A DNA stretch of 64,000 nucleotides from Phytophthora colocasiae (taxonomy: Eukaryota > Oomycota > Peronosporomycetes > Peronosporales > Peronosporaceae). Below are positions 50,057-61,619 of the stretch, in pieces (within the stretch, counting starts at the first letter, position 1; each line of letters starts with the position of its first letter). The stretch lies in contig JAGKQI010000086.1 in the NCBI GenBank assembly GCA_018806915.1, forward strand, positions 558,001 to 622,000. Reading direction: 5' to 3'. The notes below the pieces were generated by a model. The model was not told where the DNA came from. It saw nothing but the letters and a program-made list of their open reading frames with translations, and did no database searches. A program made the translations under genes and the position numbers.

Positions 50057-51877
50057 ATGAAATTCTTCCTTGGAGCTGTCGGTGTCGCTGCTACAGTCAC
50101 GCAGAGCTGGTTCTACTTCCGTTCTGATCAACACTCTTCACTCCAGTTACCTGACGAGTTAGCAGACGTTTGCATCGTTAACTTTACTTTAACGTCAACT
50201 TGCAACACCTCAACGTCACTTAACATCCTTCATACACCCGACCGAGCTGCAGAGATCGCCTTCATGGCCAATAACCTGCAGAACGAGGAACGTGCGTGGC
50301 CTATTGACGGTCAAGATCTCCCAGTTTATATGGGCCCAGTAGCTCGTCCCGGTTCAATTGCTGAGAAACTCCAGTATCAAGACTTGAAGGAGCTCAGTGC
50401 GTTAAAACCAGACACTCCTGAACTTATGGCAGCGTTGGCTAAACGTTGGTTGCCGCAACTTAACTCTATCGAGGCCTACACGCGCTTCTACGAGCTGTTC
50501 CACCCCATTGTGGACGTTCCGACGGACTCTGTGGATCATGGGGATGAAGGTTTCGGTGCTTCTCGATTAGGTCTACGTGGTTTCAATTTGAGAGTCATTA
50601 GAGACTCTGACGTCGATCCACAGGATGAGACACTGACGGACGAGAATGTGAGTAGAATCTGCGGCTCTGGAGCTTCAATTCGCTCTCTAAGGGCTCAGAA
50701 CAAGTTGTTTGTGGTAGATTTAGCCACTATCGGACAATGGGGAGACCCTACTGTATCGAAAGTTGAGAAGGAAGAGGAGAGTAATACTCAACCTCGGAAG
50801 TACCTCCCGTCCGTTATCGGCTACTTCTGCTTCAACGACAAGCTGTTGCCTTTAGCCATTCAACTGGTGGACTCCGGACTCACCTACACGCCATTCGACT
50901 CGAAGGAAGAGTGGCAATTGGCCAAAACGGCGCTCAATGCGGCCGAAGCCACGTTCCAGCAGATGCAGCACTTCTCCGAAAGCCATACACTGTCGATCCC
51001 CATCCGTGTGGAATTATACCGTACTTTGGCTGAACGACACCCGGTGCGAGCGCTGTTGATGCGTCATTTCGCTCTGGATTTCGGTCTCGAGCAGCAAGCG
51101 GGTGTCGTTCTCTTCAATACGTCCACACCTTTAGACTTGACGTTTGGAATTGGAGCGGCCGGTTGTGTGCGGTTGTTGGAGCATCAACGCACACAGATGT
51201 CACTGCTTGACGACGTCTACAGTGACGTTAAGGCTCGAGGCATTCAGAGCCTGCCGCACAAGTACGCAGTGTACGGGAAGATGCACGCCGACGCCATTTC
51301 CGAGTTTGTCGGGCGTTTCCTGGACGTTTATTACGACGACAACGACGCAGTTAAGACGGACGTTGAGTTGCAGCAGTGGGCGGCTGCGTGTGCTAAAATC
51401 CCTCATCTTCACGACTTCCCGGCGGATTTTAAGGACAAACAGCAACTGCACAAGCTCCTGACTCGGTTGGTCTTCCAGAGCGTCATTAAGCACCACGCGA
51501 TGAACGGGGAAGTGACGTGGACGACTGTTGCCATGCCGTTCAGTGCCGCGGCGCTGTGGAAGCCGCTGCCGAGACGTAAAGAACGCGACGGACGCGCGAA
51601 GATCGACATCTTCAGCTACTTGCAGCCGCGCGAGCTCTTCCCCGCTATGGTCTTCCTCAGTGCGTTGTTCAACCGTCCACGACCGGAGGAGACGACGCTC
51701 CAGTCCGTCTACCACGTGGCCCCGTTCATCGACGACCCGCGGTTGGAGCCTGCGATTCGGACGTACGATGCTGAGCTGCAGGCTATTGACGAGTTTATTA
51801 TGGCCAACGAGGAGCACGAGAAGCAGCCGTACTACATTCTACGCCCAGGTAGCTTGCCACAGAATACGTGGATCTAA
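50057..51877 (+). CDS. Secreted lipoxygenase
   Basis: The protein has 606 aa in one exon, with an N-terminal signal-peptide-like segment (MKFFLGAVGVAATVTQSW). The lipoxygenase iron site is recognisable: H-x4-H at 305-310 (HFSESH), followed by the conserved LAERHPVRALLMRH block, then HHAMN around 479-483, and a C-terminal Ile (606), which normally supplies a carboxylate ligand. There is no N-terminal PLAT/C2 domain like that of plant enzymes. The substitution of the usual PH by RH after ALLM is notable. Predicted reaction: dioxygenation of polyunsaturated fatty acids such as arachidonate, abundant in oomycetes. Secretion suggests action outside the cell. It lies divergent to the disrupted effector. 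Confidence 0.82.
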   Translation: MKFFLGAVGVAATVTQSWFYFRSDQHSSLQLPDELADVCIVNFTLTSTCNTSTSLNILHTPDRAAEIAFMANNLQNEERAWPIDGQDLPVYMGPVARPGSIAEKLQYQDLKELSALKPDTPELMAALAKRWLPQLNSIEAYTRFYELFHPIVDVPTDSVDHGDEGFGASRLGLRGFNLRVIRDSDVDPQDETLTDENVSRICGSGASIRSLRAQNKLFVVDLATIGQWGDPTVSKVEKEEESNTQPRKYLPSVIGYFCFNDKLLPLAIQLVDSGLTYTPFDSKEEWQLAKTALNAAEATFQQMQHFSESHTLSIPIRVELYRTLAERHPVRALLMRHFALDFGLEQQAGVVLFNTSTPLDLTFGIGAAGCVRLLEHQRTQMSLLDDVYSDVKARGIQSLPHKYAVYGKMHADAISEFVGRFLDVYYDDNDAVKTDVELQQWAAACAKIPHLHDFPADFKDKQQLHKLLTRLVFQSVIKHHAMNGEVTWTTVAMPFSAAALWKPLPRRKERDGRAKIDIFSYLQPRELFPAMVFLSALFNRPRPEETTLQSVYHVAPFIDDPRLEPAIRTYDAELQAIDEFIMANEEHEKQPYYILRPGSLPQNTWI

Positions 51878-52049
51878 GGATCAGTCAGTTGTGACGTAAC
51901 CTGCATGACGAACAATGATTTAGTATATACACTTCAACTTCAACTTCATTACGTGCGATTATTGAAAGGGAGGTTATAGTCTCTCCTTCTTGCGGTCGCT
52001 GCACTTGATTGCGTCACAGTATCCACGTCAAATAATTAAGGAGGGCGTC

Positions 52050-55000
52050 TTAGAACATCTGCGGACCATTGCTGTCGTTGCTGCGGTGGCTTGTAGTGGA
52101 CGCCTTGCGATTGCGGAAGTCCAACTTCGTAGGCCGTTTGAATGCTACGCCACTGGGCGACGCGCCCGGACTGCCGTCGTCGCTGCTCTGAGCTGAAAAG
52201 TTCTTCATGAGCTGCGCCACTTTGCTGCTCGTCACACTGGGCGTTGACGAACTCGTTGCGTGCGAACTGGACGCCACAGCGTTCGCGTACCGATCGCTGA
52301 TCTTGCCCGTCTGTACCGGCGGAGGGCGACGCGACGGTGATTTCTCCTCCATCTCGTCCACCTCCGGGATGGACGGCGTGCGGTGATTGCGAGCGCCGAC
52401 CGGGAGCTTCACGTCCTTGCCGAGGAGCGCCATCTCCGTAACCATCTGCTGCACAATCACCTCCAGCTCGTCACGTTCGCGAACAGCGACCGTCACGCGC
52501 GCTCCGAGCTTCGAGAGCTTCCTGGCCTGTTCATCGTTACGTTGACAAAGCCGAGAGATCTCGCTCTCAAACTGCTTCACCTTGTCCGCCACGTCCTCGA
52601 TGTTGCCGGGAGACGTGATCTCCACACCCTGGTCGCTGAGCTGACCGCGTAGGTGCTCCACCTCGCGCTCGGCGATCATCAACTGCGCCGACTTCTGGTC
52701 CAGTTCACGCTGCATCTCGGTTAGCATAGCAGAGCTCTTGGCGTCGAGGGACGGAGCCGTGAAGCTGCTGTTGTCCGTGTTGATCGTGCGATTGCGCTGC
52801 TCGAAGAGCTGGCCTTCCAGTGCCGTCAGCTTCACCTCCAGCGTGCGCTTTTCCTTGAGAGCATCTTCTAGACGCTCGTGAACGCTCTCGAGCTGATTGC
52901 TACGGAAACGAAGCTGCATAACCTCCTGCTTGGACAACTTCAGCTGCTTCTGAACCTCCGCCAGCTCTTCGTTGTGGCCAGTGGCGTCGCTCGCAGCCGA
53001 GTAGTGAGACACAAACGACGTGGATGTCGTAGTCACAGGAGCAGCACTGGAAGACGTCATGGCCAACTGGTTCTCAAGCTGCGCCGTTGCTTCCTGAGCC
53101 ATCTTGAGCGTGAGACGAACGCCAGCGAGTTCACTCTCGAGCTCAGCCTTTGCGCTCTCTCCTGCACGCACACGAGCGTTGGCCTCCTGTACCTGTCTCT
53201 TAGTCTCTGCGAGTTCTGTCTGCTTTGAAGTCGCTTCCTCCTCTTGCTGTTCCAGCACCCGTTCCAGCTCTGTAATGTGTGCATCCATTTCAGCTGTTGT
53301 AGACTGATCCTGACCGTTGCTCTTCTGGTGCTGGAGCTCCTCATTCTGACTGCGTAGACGACTGTTCTCTTCTGTAGCGCTGGCCAACATCTCATCAAGC
53401 TGTTGTACTCGCTCTTCAAGTGCCAGTTTCGCCTTGCCCACATCAGCGTAGATCTTGTCTAAGAAACCAGGAGCTTGTACATCCTTCTCCTCCTTCGAAG
53501 CACTTCCGTTCTGCATCGTCTCGAGCTGATCCTTGAGCTTTTCAATCTCTCTTTTGGCCTTGTCCAATTCGGATTCAAGAGCAGCCGAGCGACCAGCCTC
53601 GAACTCGTGCTGCTCACGGATACGCGTAAGCAACGCTGCATCTTCGTTCTCTGGTTCGTCAATGTCCTCGCGACTGGATGTGCTCGTCGTCTCCGATACC
53701 TCAGCAGTGAGCGATAAACCGTTCGTAAGACCCGACGGGAAGCCGCCCGAGTGTTTCTTCAACGCACTGGCTGCGTTGGCCAACGCGCCTTCGAGTTCTG
53801 CTCGCAGCTTGAAGTTCTCGCGCTCGAGGTTGTTAAGCTGTTGCGTCATAGTGAGAGCCACCGGTCTCGGCTCACATTCCACAGTGACACTGCCGCTATG
53901 CGCGGACGAGATCGTCGTGCCTGAGGCATCCGTTGCTGCCCGATGCGACCGGGTGACGCCCTCAACCATCTCGTTGTCGTAGTCCATCGAACGGCCCAAG
54001 AACTCGAGTTGTTGCTGCAGGCGTTGGTTGCGCTGCAACGCCGCCTCCGTCTCCGCACGGAAATCGAAGGTAGAAGAAGCCTGTGAAGAACGAGAACTTT
54101 CTGATTGTTCGTGCAGTGGATCGGCCTCCTCGTGCAGCTTCTTCACGCGCTCGATCAGTTCCACCTGAGGCAGCAACGTCGTGTCCTGAACCTGCATCTG
54201 ATTGTTGCACAGCTGCACGGCGGCCTCCAGTTCCTGTAGCAAACGAAGACTCAGAGCTCGCTGCTGCGCTGCGTAGCGCGTTTCAGCCTTCTCACGCGTG
54301 ATCAATTCGTCGTTCTCAGTCGACAAAGCGTCGATACGCTTCTGTGACTCCTTCAGGAAGGACTCGAGCTGCAGCACCTGCACCTCCTTCCGGTCGAGCC
54401 TGCGCTTAGCTGAGCGGCAGTTGTTGCAGTTGGAGGACGAAAGCTCCTCCAGCAATTCCCGTTCGCTGCCGGCGGAGCTCAAACTCGCCGTCGTGCGACG
54501 CGAGGAGACGGACGGCGTATCGTTCGCTGTTCGTCGGGACTTGGACGCTTCGCGGCTGCGTGGGGTCTGCGCCTTTGGCGTTTGTGTCTTGGTGTTATGT
54601 GAACTTTTGTTCAGCAGTGTAGACGACGGCGGGAGACCCGCTAGTCCCGGTGTGTGCGGGTTGCTACCTGGATGCATCATCATGTTGGTCTGCGTGTTGG
54701 CCTGCGAGCTTCCAGGTGGGTGCACCAAGTCCCACGTGATATCGAACTCGAGTGTCGCCGCTAAGTCCCGGCACTTTAGAGGTGCGATGCGGAAGGACTT
54801 TTGACGGTCCTGAGGGCTGGCGTTCAGCTGTACGAGCGTCGAGAAGTCCAAGGAGAAGAGTGCGACAGCGGAATGGCTGGGCAGCTACAACATAGGTGCA
54901 ACACAAGGCATAAAGAGTCAGAGGAGACCATTTGCGGCGCGTCCGGGCGACAAGCATCTCTATCCACGCTATGAGGCCACTAACCGCACGAACCAACTGG

Positions 55001-55336
55001 CGACAGGTGCCAGTTGGAGTACAGATGGCCTCAAGTCGTGGAAGAGATGACCCAGCGCCACGAAAGACGATTCAAATATGACAAAACGCACCGCCACGAG
55101 CACGATCTCGTACTCCTTTTTAAAGAATTCGGTGGGTGTCGCGCCGGTCTGCTGCGGCTTCTTGTGACGGAGCAGCGACGTCTGAATGGCCACGTGCTGA
55201 TTCCACACGGCGCAATGCTCGGCACTCCAGCGCGCAGGCTCGGACGTGACCTCCTTGCTGTTGCGTCGGAACAGAACGATCAGGTCCTCGTCGTTCGGGC
55301 TGATGTCGCGGCCGATATTGGCCCGGTGGATGAACA
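52050..55336 (-). CDS. Long coiled-coil protein with NT-C2-like N-terminus
   Basis: The main exon, 54884-52050, encodes about 944 residues. It begins LPSHSAVALFSLDFSTLV and contains a Cys motif (NCNNCRSAKRR), then long heptad-rich coiled coils (LEALERVLEQQEEEAT-like segments over about 600 residues) and a Ser/Pro-rich tail. An upstream exon, 55336-55092 (acceptor CTGCTAG, donor GTGCGT), joins in phase and supplies RANIGRDISPNDEDLIVLFR and WNQHVAIQTSL. Together they resemble the NT-C2 domain of EEIG1/EHBP1-type proteins, which tethers membranes or cytoskeleton. The first exon(s), perhaps 55357-55560, could not be joined with a convincing donor site. Confidence 0.6.
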
Positions 55337-55563
55337 CTAGCAGAAAGCACACATCATTAGTCAGATACAACGCGAGTCGCGCGTGGCAGGCCGAACGCAC
55401 CGTCCAGGTTGACGAGAATCGTGCCGTACGTCGGCCGCGGGCCCACGCTGTCGTGCGGCGTAGGAGCTCCGCGCCGCATGCCGCGCGAGATGTTGGCTTT
55501 GCCGGCCTCGGCGGATCGGAGCAGCGTCTGGAAAATGGTGGCCGACCGGTACACGGAGCCGAA

Positions 55564-55836
55564 TTAGCCCGTGCTTCGATTCCGATGCTCTTTAATTGAG
55601 ACTGGGGGATAAGAGTCCCAAGCAAAGTAGAGAGAGAGCGAGGAGAAGTCTGTCAGGCCGCGCTGTATGGGCCAGAGACCAGTTGTAGATGACAGGGCAC
55701 GCCAGATGGTATACGTGCTCGCAGCGTTGTCGTCCGCCGCCTGACTGGAAAGCTCGATGCCACACGCAGGTAACATGTACACGTACTGAGCTGCAGTGTC
55801 AGTGAAGTTAAGCTGCACGGGTGCATTTTGGTGCAT
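55564..55836 (-). CDS. Hypothetical 90-residue ORF
   Basis: Starts at 55836 and is open to 55564. Composition looks protein-like (QLNFTDTAAQYVYMLPACGI) but I recognise no domain. It may be an upstream exon of the coiled-coil gene or a chance frame. Confidence 0.25.
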   Translation of the reverse strand: MHQNAPVQLNFTDTAAQYVYMLPACGIELSSQAADDNAASTYTIWRALSSTTGLWPIQRGLTDFSSLSLYFAWDSYPPVSIKEHRNRSTG

Positions 55837-56066
55837 TCATCTACATCTTATGCCTCTTTGGCCATATTGATACGTTTGGCGAGTTACACTTCACTGCAAT
55901 CTGACTCAACGGTGGTCGAACTTGAAAAGGTGGTCGTGCCCGTTGCTGCGCTTCCTGGTTGACAGCTTGGCTCGCAAAAGTCGGCGCGAGATTCTGGTTC
56001 CGAGAGCGGCTTTCCCTGCTTTTGAGTGTCCAAAAGCTTGCAAATCGAGAGACCAATGCAGGTTAC

Positions 56067-56697
56067 GGAAGGGGATTAATTCCGAGTACCAGTGGCCGGA
56101 TCCCGAGTACACCAACCGACTTTGAGAGGTTTTGCAAAACGAATTGAGGTCAGTTCGTACCGGTACTTTTGCGGTTTTACTAGCTCACAACGACTCGAGA
56201 ACAAGCGCGGCGGAGCACGCGGGCAACGCTGCCGATGGATCAAGCGAAGGCGAAGCCGGAGCGGGCTTAGGGTCTGCACTCGCGAGCGTAGCGAGCCGCT
56301 AGGGGTGGCTGGGATCGCGCGCAGCGCGCAGGTGGGTTGTAAAGGGCAGCAGAGAGAGGACAAGCGCGGTGGAGAACGCTGGCTGGTGGTTTAACGCTCC
56401 GTGTGCGGAGCACGCGGGCTTAAACCCCAGTAATACGGACAATAAATGAGTTAAATTAATGAATGCTTCGTTATGGCTGACTAACGTTAGTTCTTTGCGG
56501 CAAACCCGCCCTGCACTCGCCATTCTGCCAGGTTTCCCTTTTTTCCCGCCAATTTTTTGCACTCGGAATTCTGCCATTGTACATACTTGGAATTCTACCG
56601 ATGTGAACTCGGGTTTCGGCCGGCGCTGGCGGTATTGTCGGTAACCGGTATGTGTACTCGATTTCCGGCTTCCAGTACTTGGGATTAGTCCGCACCC
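56067..56697. mobile_element. MULE-like non-autonomous element with 10-bp target duplication
   Basis: TGCAGGTTAC occurs directly before (56057-56066) and after (56698-56707). The ends are imperfect inverted repeats of about 50 bp: left GGAAGGGGATTAATTCCGAG, right (reverse complement) GGGTGCGGACTAATCCCAAG, both continuing to GAGTACAC. A 9-11 bp target duplication with long TIRs is characteristic of Mutator-like elements. No transposase is encoded. The middle is GC-rich with several short hairpins. Confidence 0.7.
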
Positions 56698-56707
56698 TGC
56701 AGGTTAC

Positions 56708-57168
56708 ACCCGCGACCAGCTGACTGCTTCCACTTGCCTTGGTAACGCGTAAGGTGTCCGTACGTCGACGCCGCCGTCATCCTGTAGATCGACAATGGCG
56801 CTGAAGGCTACCAGTAGAGAGCTGCACGCTGCAACGGCACACGGCGCAAAACCTTGACGTCAGCGTTACTGTGGTCTGTCCGATCGTTGAGCTGGAGACG
56901 ATCGCCGACATTGAGAGGAGACCGAGTTGAAGTCACTCACTTGTTACGGTGTTTTATATCTTTTCTAAATCTATGCTGGACGTCCGACAGCTTCGATCCC
57001 TTCCGCTCGGGGACACCTCGAAAATACGGAGCCATCCGCATTGTAAGTTGCGGGTACTCGGGAAGTCTCCGAGTGGCGATGATCCGGTTCACTCACGAAG
57101 ACACACTTGGAACTTGCTGACAAAATTGTGCTCCTACGTCTGGGAAGCGAATAAATACATCAAAATCC
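56708..57168. other. Intergenic region, no gene seen
   Basis: I see no supported gene between the MULE-like element and the stop codon of the LRR pseudokinase; it includes the 3' flank of that gene. Confidence 0.4.
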
Positions 57169-60100
57169 TCATAGATCGGCCACCGACACAGCCATCACAG
57201 AGCACGAGCTCGGCAGCGATGACAGGTTGGACGACAGCTCCGAGCTCGACAGACTGCTCAACGCACTGGTGGCGCTCAGGTAGCTGGGGCGATTCCAGTT
57301 GGGCGGTGCCTGGCCGGTCGTGGTCAAACGGCCTTCCAGCACGCGCACCAACTCCTCCTGCACGTCAATGGCGTCCGGGCGTTCACTCGGCACTTCGTGC
57401 CAGCACTGGCGCGCCAGCTCCTGCAGCTCGTACGGGCAGTCGGCAGAGAACTTAAGCAGATGCGGGTTGCCACCGGTGCCGGCTGGAATCCTCGAGCTGG
57501 CCAGGTCCTCCTCCACGGCAATCATCGTGTCCAGCTCCCACAGGAACGTACCGAATGCGTACACGTCGTCGCGCTGGGCCGCAACAATGGATGACCCGAT
57601 GCCGCTGGACTTGAGCGAGTTCTCGTCAAACTCATCGGACGCTTCGTCGAAAGCAGGGTTGTCGCCGCTCTGGCTGTGGTTGTCGTCAAGGGTGACGCTA
57701 CTGACTGCACTCACGCCGCTCACGTCGCTCTCGCCGCTGTTGTTCGCGTAGCGACTACGGCCGAGGTTGCCCGATAGCTGGCGCTTCGGAGCTTTCGAGC
57801 GGGTAGTACGCATGCCCGTGAGCTTCTGCATCGTCCAGAGCGCACTCTCCCTCAATGAGCCACGGAAGTCGTCTGTCATGCGGTGAGCCTCTTCCTTGCT
57901 TGGCACCAGGTCTGATGGCAGCATCACATCCATCGCACTGAGCTTTGCCTCACCCTGCTCGTTCACCATCACCTTGCGCGCGCACACGCGGCCGTGCGCG
58001 TAGTTGTTCGCATGCAGGTAAACCAGACCCATAGCCACATCCAGAGCAATAGACAGTTTGCAGCGCCAGTCAGCGTTCGGGTTGGCGTTCACACTCGCGC
58101 TGGAGTTGGCGAACACCGGGTACCAACTGAAGATGTTGCCGTTGCCACTCCCGATGGCCGCCGCGACGCTACTGTTCGGGTAGAAGCCCTTGCCTTCGCG
58201 GCGGTGACGTTCAGACTCAAACATGGTGGCCAGAGAGCCGTGCTGCATGTACTCAAACACGACGCCCAGGTGCCAGGCCGGCGCGCCAATGTTCGGGTAC
58301 CTGCTCTTGGTCGTGCTACGCGCCATGCTTTCACTCATGCTGTTGGCGGGGCCGTAGCTGGAGTACGGACCTTGTGGTGCAGCCGCCGCACTGCTTCCAC
58401 GGCGTCGACTAGCTGTGGTGCTGCAACCGGTGGTCACGCCGATGAAGTGCACGATGGACGCGTGGTCCAGTGATGCAGCAAGGCGAATCTGTTCCACGAA
58501 GCGCTTCTCCAGTTCCTTCTTAGACCGCATCAACGCCTGAATCACCACCTTGTAGCTCTGGTACTCGGCCAGGAACAGCGCAGTGTCCACTTTCCTGCGC
58601 GGGTTGCCAACGCCCACGCTGCTCAAGGCTAACGCTGCCTTACTGCTCGTCTTCGACGATGACATGTGAAGAGCACGCCGCATCTGGATCTCTTCGGGCG
58701 GGATCTCGTATACCAGCAAGTCGTCCAAATCGATCTTGCTCTTGAGCTTACTGCGCGCCTGAAGAGATGCTGTGCTGGCACCTAGGAAGCTGTTGTTCTT
58801 GGGGCTCGGTTCGAGTAGGGCCACGGGGTTGTACTTGTCCAGAGGGCTCTCGTACACACCCCATGCTGCTTCACCGGGTGTGTTCACTCCACTTCCACCA
58901 AACGTGCTGTTGTTGTCGTTCTTACTGTCCGTGTCTCGGTATTCCTCTTGATTGGCACGTGCGATGCGGCCGCTGGACGTGAAGACCATGAAGTTGCCGC
59001 CGCTGCTTCCTAACCGCCGGTCGCGGTTCACCTTCATGACCGCGCGGCGCGATGGGCTATCGTTGTCGCTGTTCCTGCGCTTGTTCCAGATGAAACCAAA
59101 CACCAAGGCGCTCAACAGGATACCGACCAGGAAGAACGTACTGCCGATGATCCCTATGGACTCGGCCGAGAAGATAGATGACGAGTCGGAACTCGTGTTG
59201 GAAGATTCGGGCGCCGCTGCGTCACTGGAGCTCGAGATGTCGTTGATATCGGCCTGAGTCAAACTGCCAGAGTCCGACGTAGAAGCTATGACGCAGTCGT
59301 CGTCCTCCAGCACGCAGAAATCCACGCCCTTAATCTCCAAGCTGGTTGCCTTCGCATTCGAACAAGTGCTCGAAAGTGATGACGGGGCAGTGAATTCTGC
59401 AAGACTTTGAAATACGCTCACGTCGGAGCGGCAGATCTCAATGGTGGACAATGGGTTGTCAGCCAAGTAGACCTTGCGGAGTGTTGACGCGAACGTCACG
59501 CCGCTGATCTGTTTGATCCCATTCGACTCGAGATTCCTGTGTCACGAAGCAGGTTAGTCTCCAGTATGAACAGCGTTTAAGGATATCGGCAACGTACAGC
59601 TCCACGAGTGTCGTAAGGGACGACACGACAGTGGGGAACACCGTTAGTAGGTTGCTGCTCAGGTCCCTATAGATTAATCCGAAATGTCAGTAAGAACGTA
59701 CGTGATGCAGAAATATTCTGTACGTACAGGTACTGCAGGGCAGTGGGTAAGTTGGAGAAGTTGGTTGACGCGCTGGTGAACGAGTTTTTGGTCGCGTTCA
59801 ACGTACGCAGCGACACCGGCAGCATAAGATCGTCCAGGTTGGAGATTCCCGTGCTCGACAGCGACCTGTATCACCAAAAGTCAGTACTTTAACTTCCATT
59901 TCTTCACCAAATGTTGACGTACAAAGACTGCAGAGCCACGAGCTTCGTGAACGTGTCAACACCCACGGAGCTGAGCGCATTCCCGTGCAGCAAAAGCGTC
60001 TGTAACTCTCCCGACTCAGGCCAGGGCGTGGACGCCGACAGTTCCTTGATGGAATTGGAGCTCAAATCCAAGTAATTCAGTCGTCGAGGGAAGTTAAAGC

Positions 60101-60550
60101 TCGATAAATCCGCGATATAGTTGCTGGCCAGCTCCAAATCCTCCATATCGTTGTCTGAATCCGCTGGCGCGAACATCTCGAGCTCATTATTATTCAGCAG
60201 CCTACAAATTGTCATCACAAAATAGTCCTGTCAGTCCCACGTAACGTAGAATTCTCCCCCCTGTTGTCCGTTTCTTACAATTGATACACTCGTGGATAGC
60301 TCCGAACCTCCACAACATCCAGATTCGAGAGGTTTAAGCTCCGTTCTACCGTAGAACTCACAACCACCTGGAAACTACGTGCGTTGCAGCCTGAGTCGTA
60401 CACAATAGCCGTCGAATCCGACTCGCCCTCCACTAAAGCACTAGCGTTCGTACACGTCGCAGCTGTCACGGAGGACATGACGACACTAAATAGCAGCATC
60501 AACAACAACATGTCGAGCTGCTTTGGTCGCCTCGAGGACGAGCCATTCAT
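57169..60550 (-). CDS. LRR receptor-like pseudokinase
   Basis: Five exons: 60550-60279, 60201-59923, 59865-59728, 59666-59598 and 59536-57169, all with GT/AG borders, giving 1041 aa. Signal peptide (LLLMLLFSVVMSS), about nine leucine-rich repeats (LNYLDLSSNSIKEL, LQTLLLHGNALSSV), a Cys-containing cap (CVLEDDDC), a transmembrane helix (IGSTFFLVGILLSALVFGFIW) and a cytoplasmic kinase fold. All catalytic signatures are lost: VAVK is VVIQ, HRD is HGR and DFG is AMD. It probably acts as a non-catalytic receptor or scaffold sensing an extracellular ligand. The C-terminus is Ser-rich. Confidence 0.85.
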
Positions 60551-61619
60551 AGCCGACCAGGGGGTGGGGGGGGACTGTGACGCACAGTTAGAGAATGGCG
60601 ATCGGTGGCTTTCGAGTGCTTTTTCGAGGACCTTTACAACGCGACGTAACGAGAAACTCGGAGAAGCTGCGCACTGCTCGGCTGTCCACTGAAAGCGCTT
60701 GGGTTCCTTGATGTGGGAGTGCTGCTCAATAGAGCGAGTGGTGTCAAGGTCCGTCCTCGACTTGGTCTCTGTTCATTTGCAGTGGCTCCCCTTCCCGCTG
60801 AATGCAAGATGATACGGCTTTGACAGAACGTATGTGACAGGAGATATGAAGATAGAGGTATGAATCATAATAGAATCAAGTGAGTGAGAAAAAAGAGGAA
60901 GCTATATAAACAGCAACAGAGGTTTTTCTGACTACCTTAGCCCGCAGGCAAAAAAACATCGATTGGTAAGGTACAGACCGTCTGTTTGCTCTCTTCAACG
61001 TGGTTTGCCTCTTGCTTGGTGTATTGTCACCTTGGAGGCTGGAAATCATGCCAAAGCGTCGGAGCTGCCCGCAGAGATCGCAGAGGTTTGCTTTCTATGG
61101 GGTTTTCAGCTCAAAGAAGAGACGATGATGCGTACATGTATGCGGCGGTGCGACGTGAAAGGCGGCAATGAACTTTTGCCTGCCGTGCTCAGGCCCACCC
61201 GATCGCCACTGGCTCGGTGGGTTGCCTGGCTTCCTCCGCCGAAAGTTTCCAATCTCCCGAGTGTAGTAACGCTAGTGCTTCTAGCTGGCGGATATCCGGT
61301 ATAAGGACTTCAATATTTCGTCGGAGCTGTACGTGCGTCTAAAGACTCTCCGACCAGAGCAGTGGTTTTGGACGCATATACAGCTTCAGCACTACCGGTA
61401 GCTCGACATTAGTACGTGATAGGTTTTGTAACGTTAAATTAATCGTCGATCGCCAAAAAAATATTCATCCGCTTCAACTTGAAGCCGATCGGATCCAACA
61501 ACAGCTTGTGCTGCTTTGGAGTATTTATATGTTACGTGTTGCGCTCTTGGAGTCTATTTCCACCGACAAGATGAGACCAATGTCGTCGTCCATTTCTTCA
61601 TCTGCTGGTACTACCCACC
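60551..61619. other. Intergenic region, no gene supported
   Basis: More than 1 kb between the LRR gene and the small secreted protein. A TATATAAA-like box lies near 60902. A 113-codon frame at 60963-61304 has no recognisable features and I do not accept it. Confidence 0.4.

Noticed and set aside
56140..56440. GC-rich hairpins as a possible ncRNA gene
   Set aside because: They lie wholly within the MULE-like element and no known RNA family was recognised.
60963..61304. 113-codon ORF
   Set aside because: No signal, domain or promoter box; composition not convincing.
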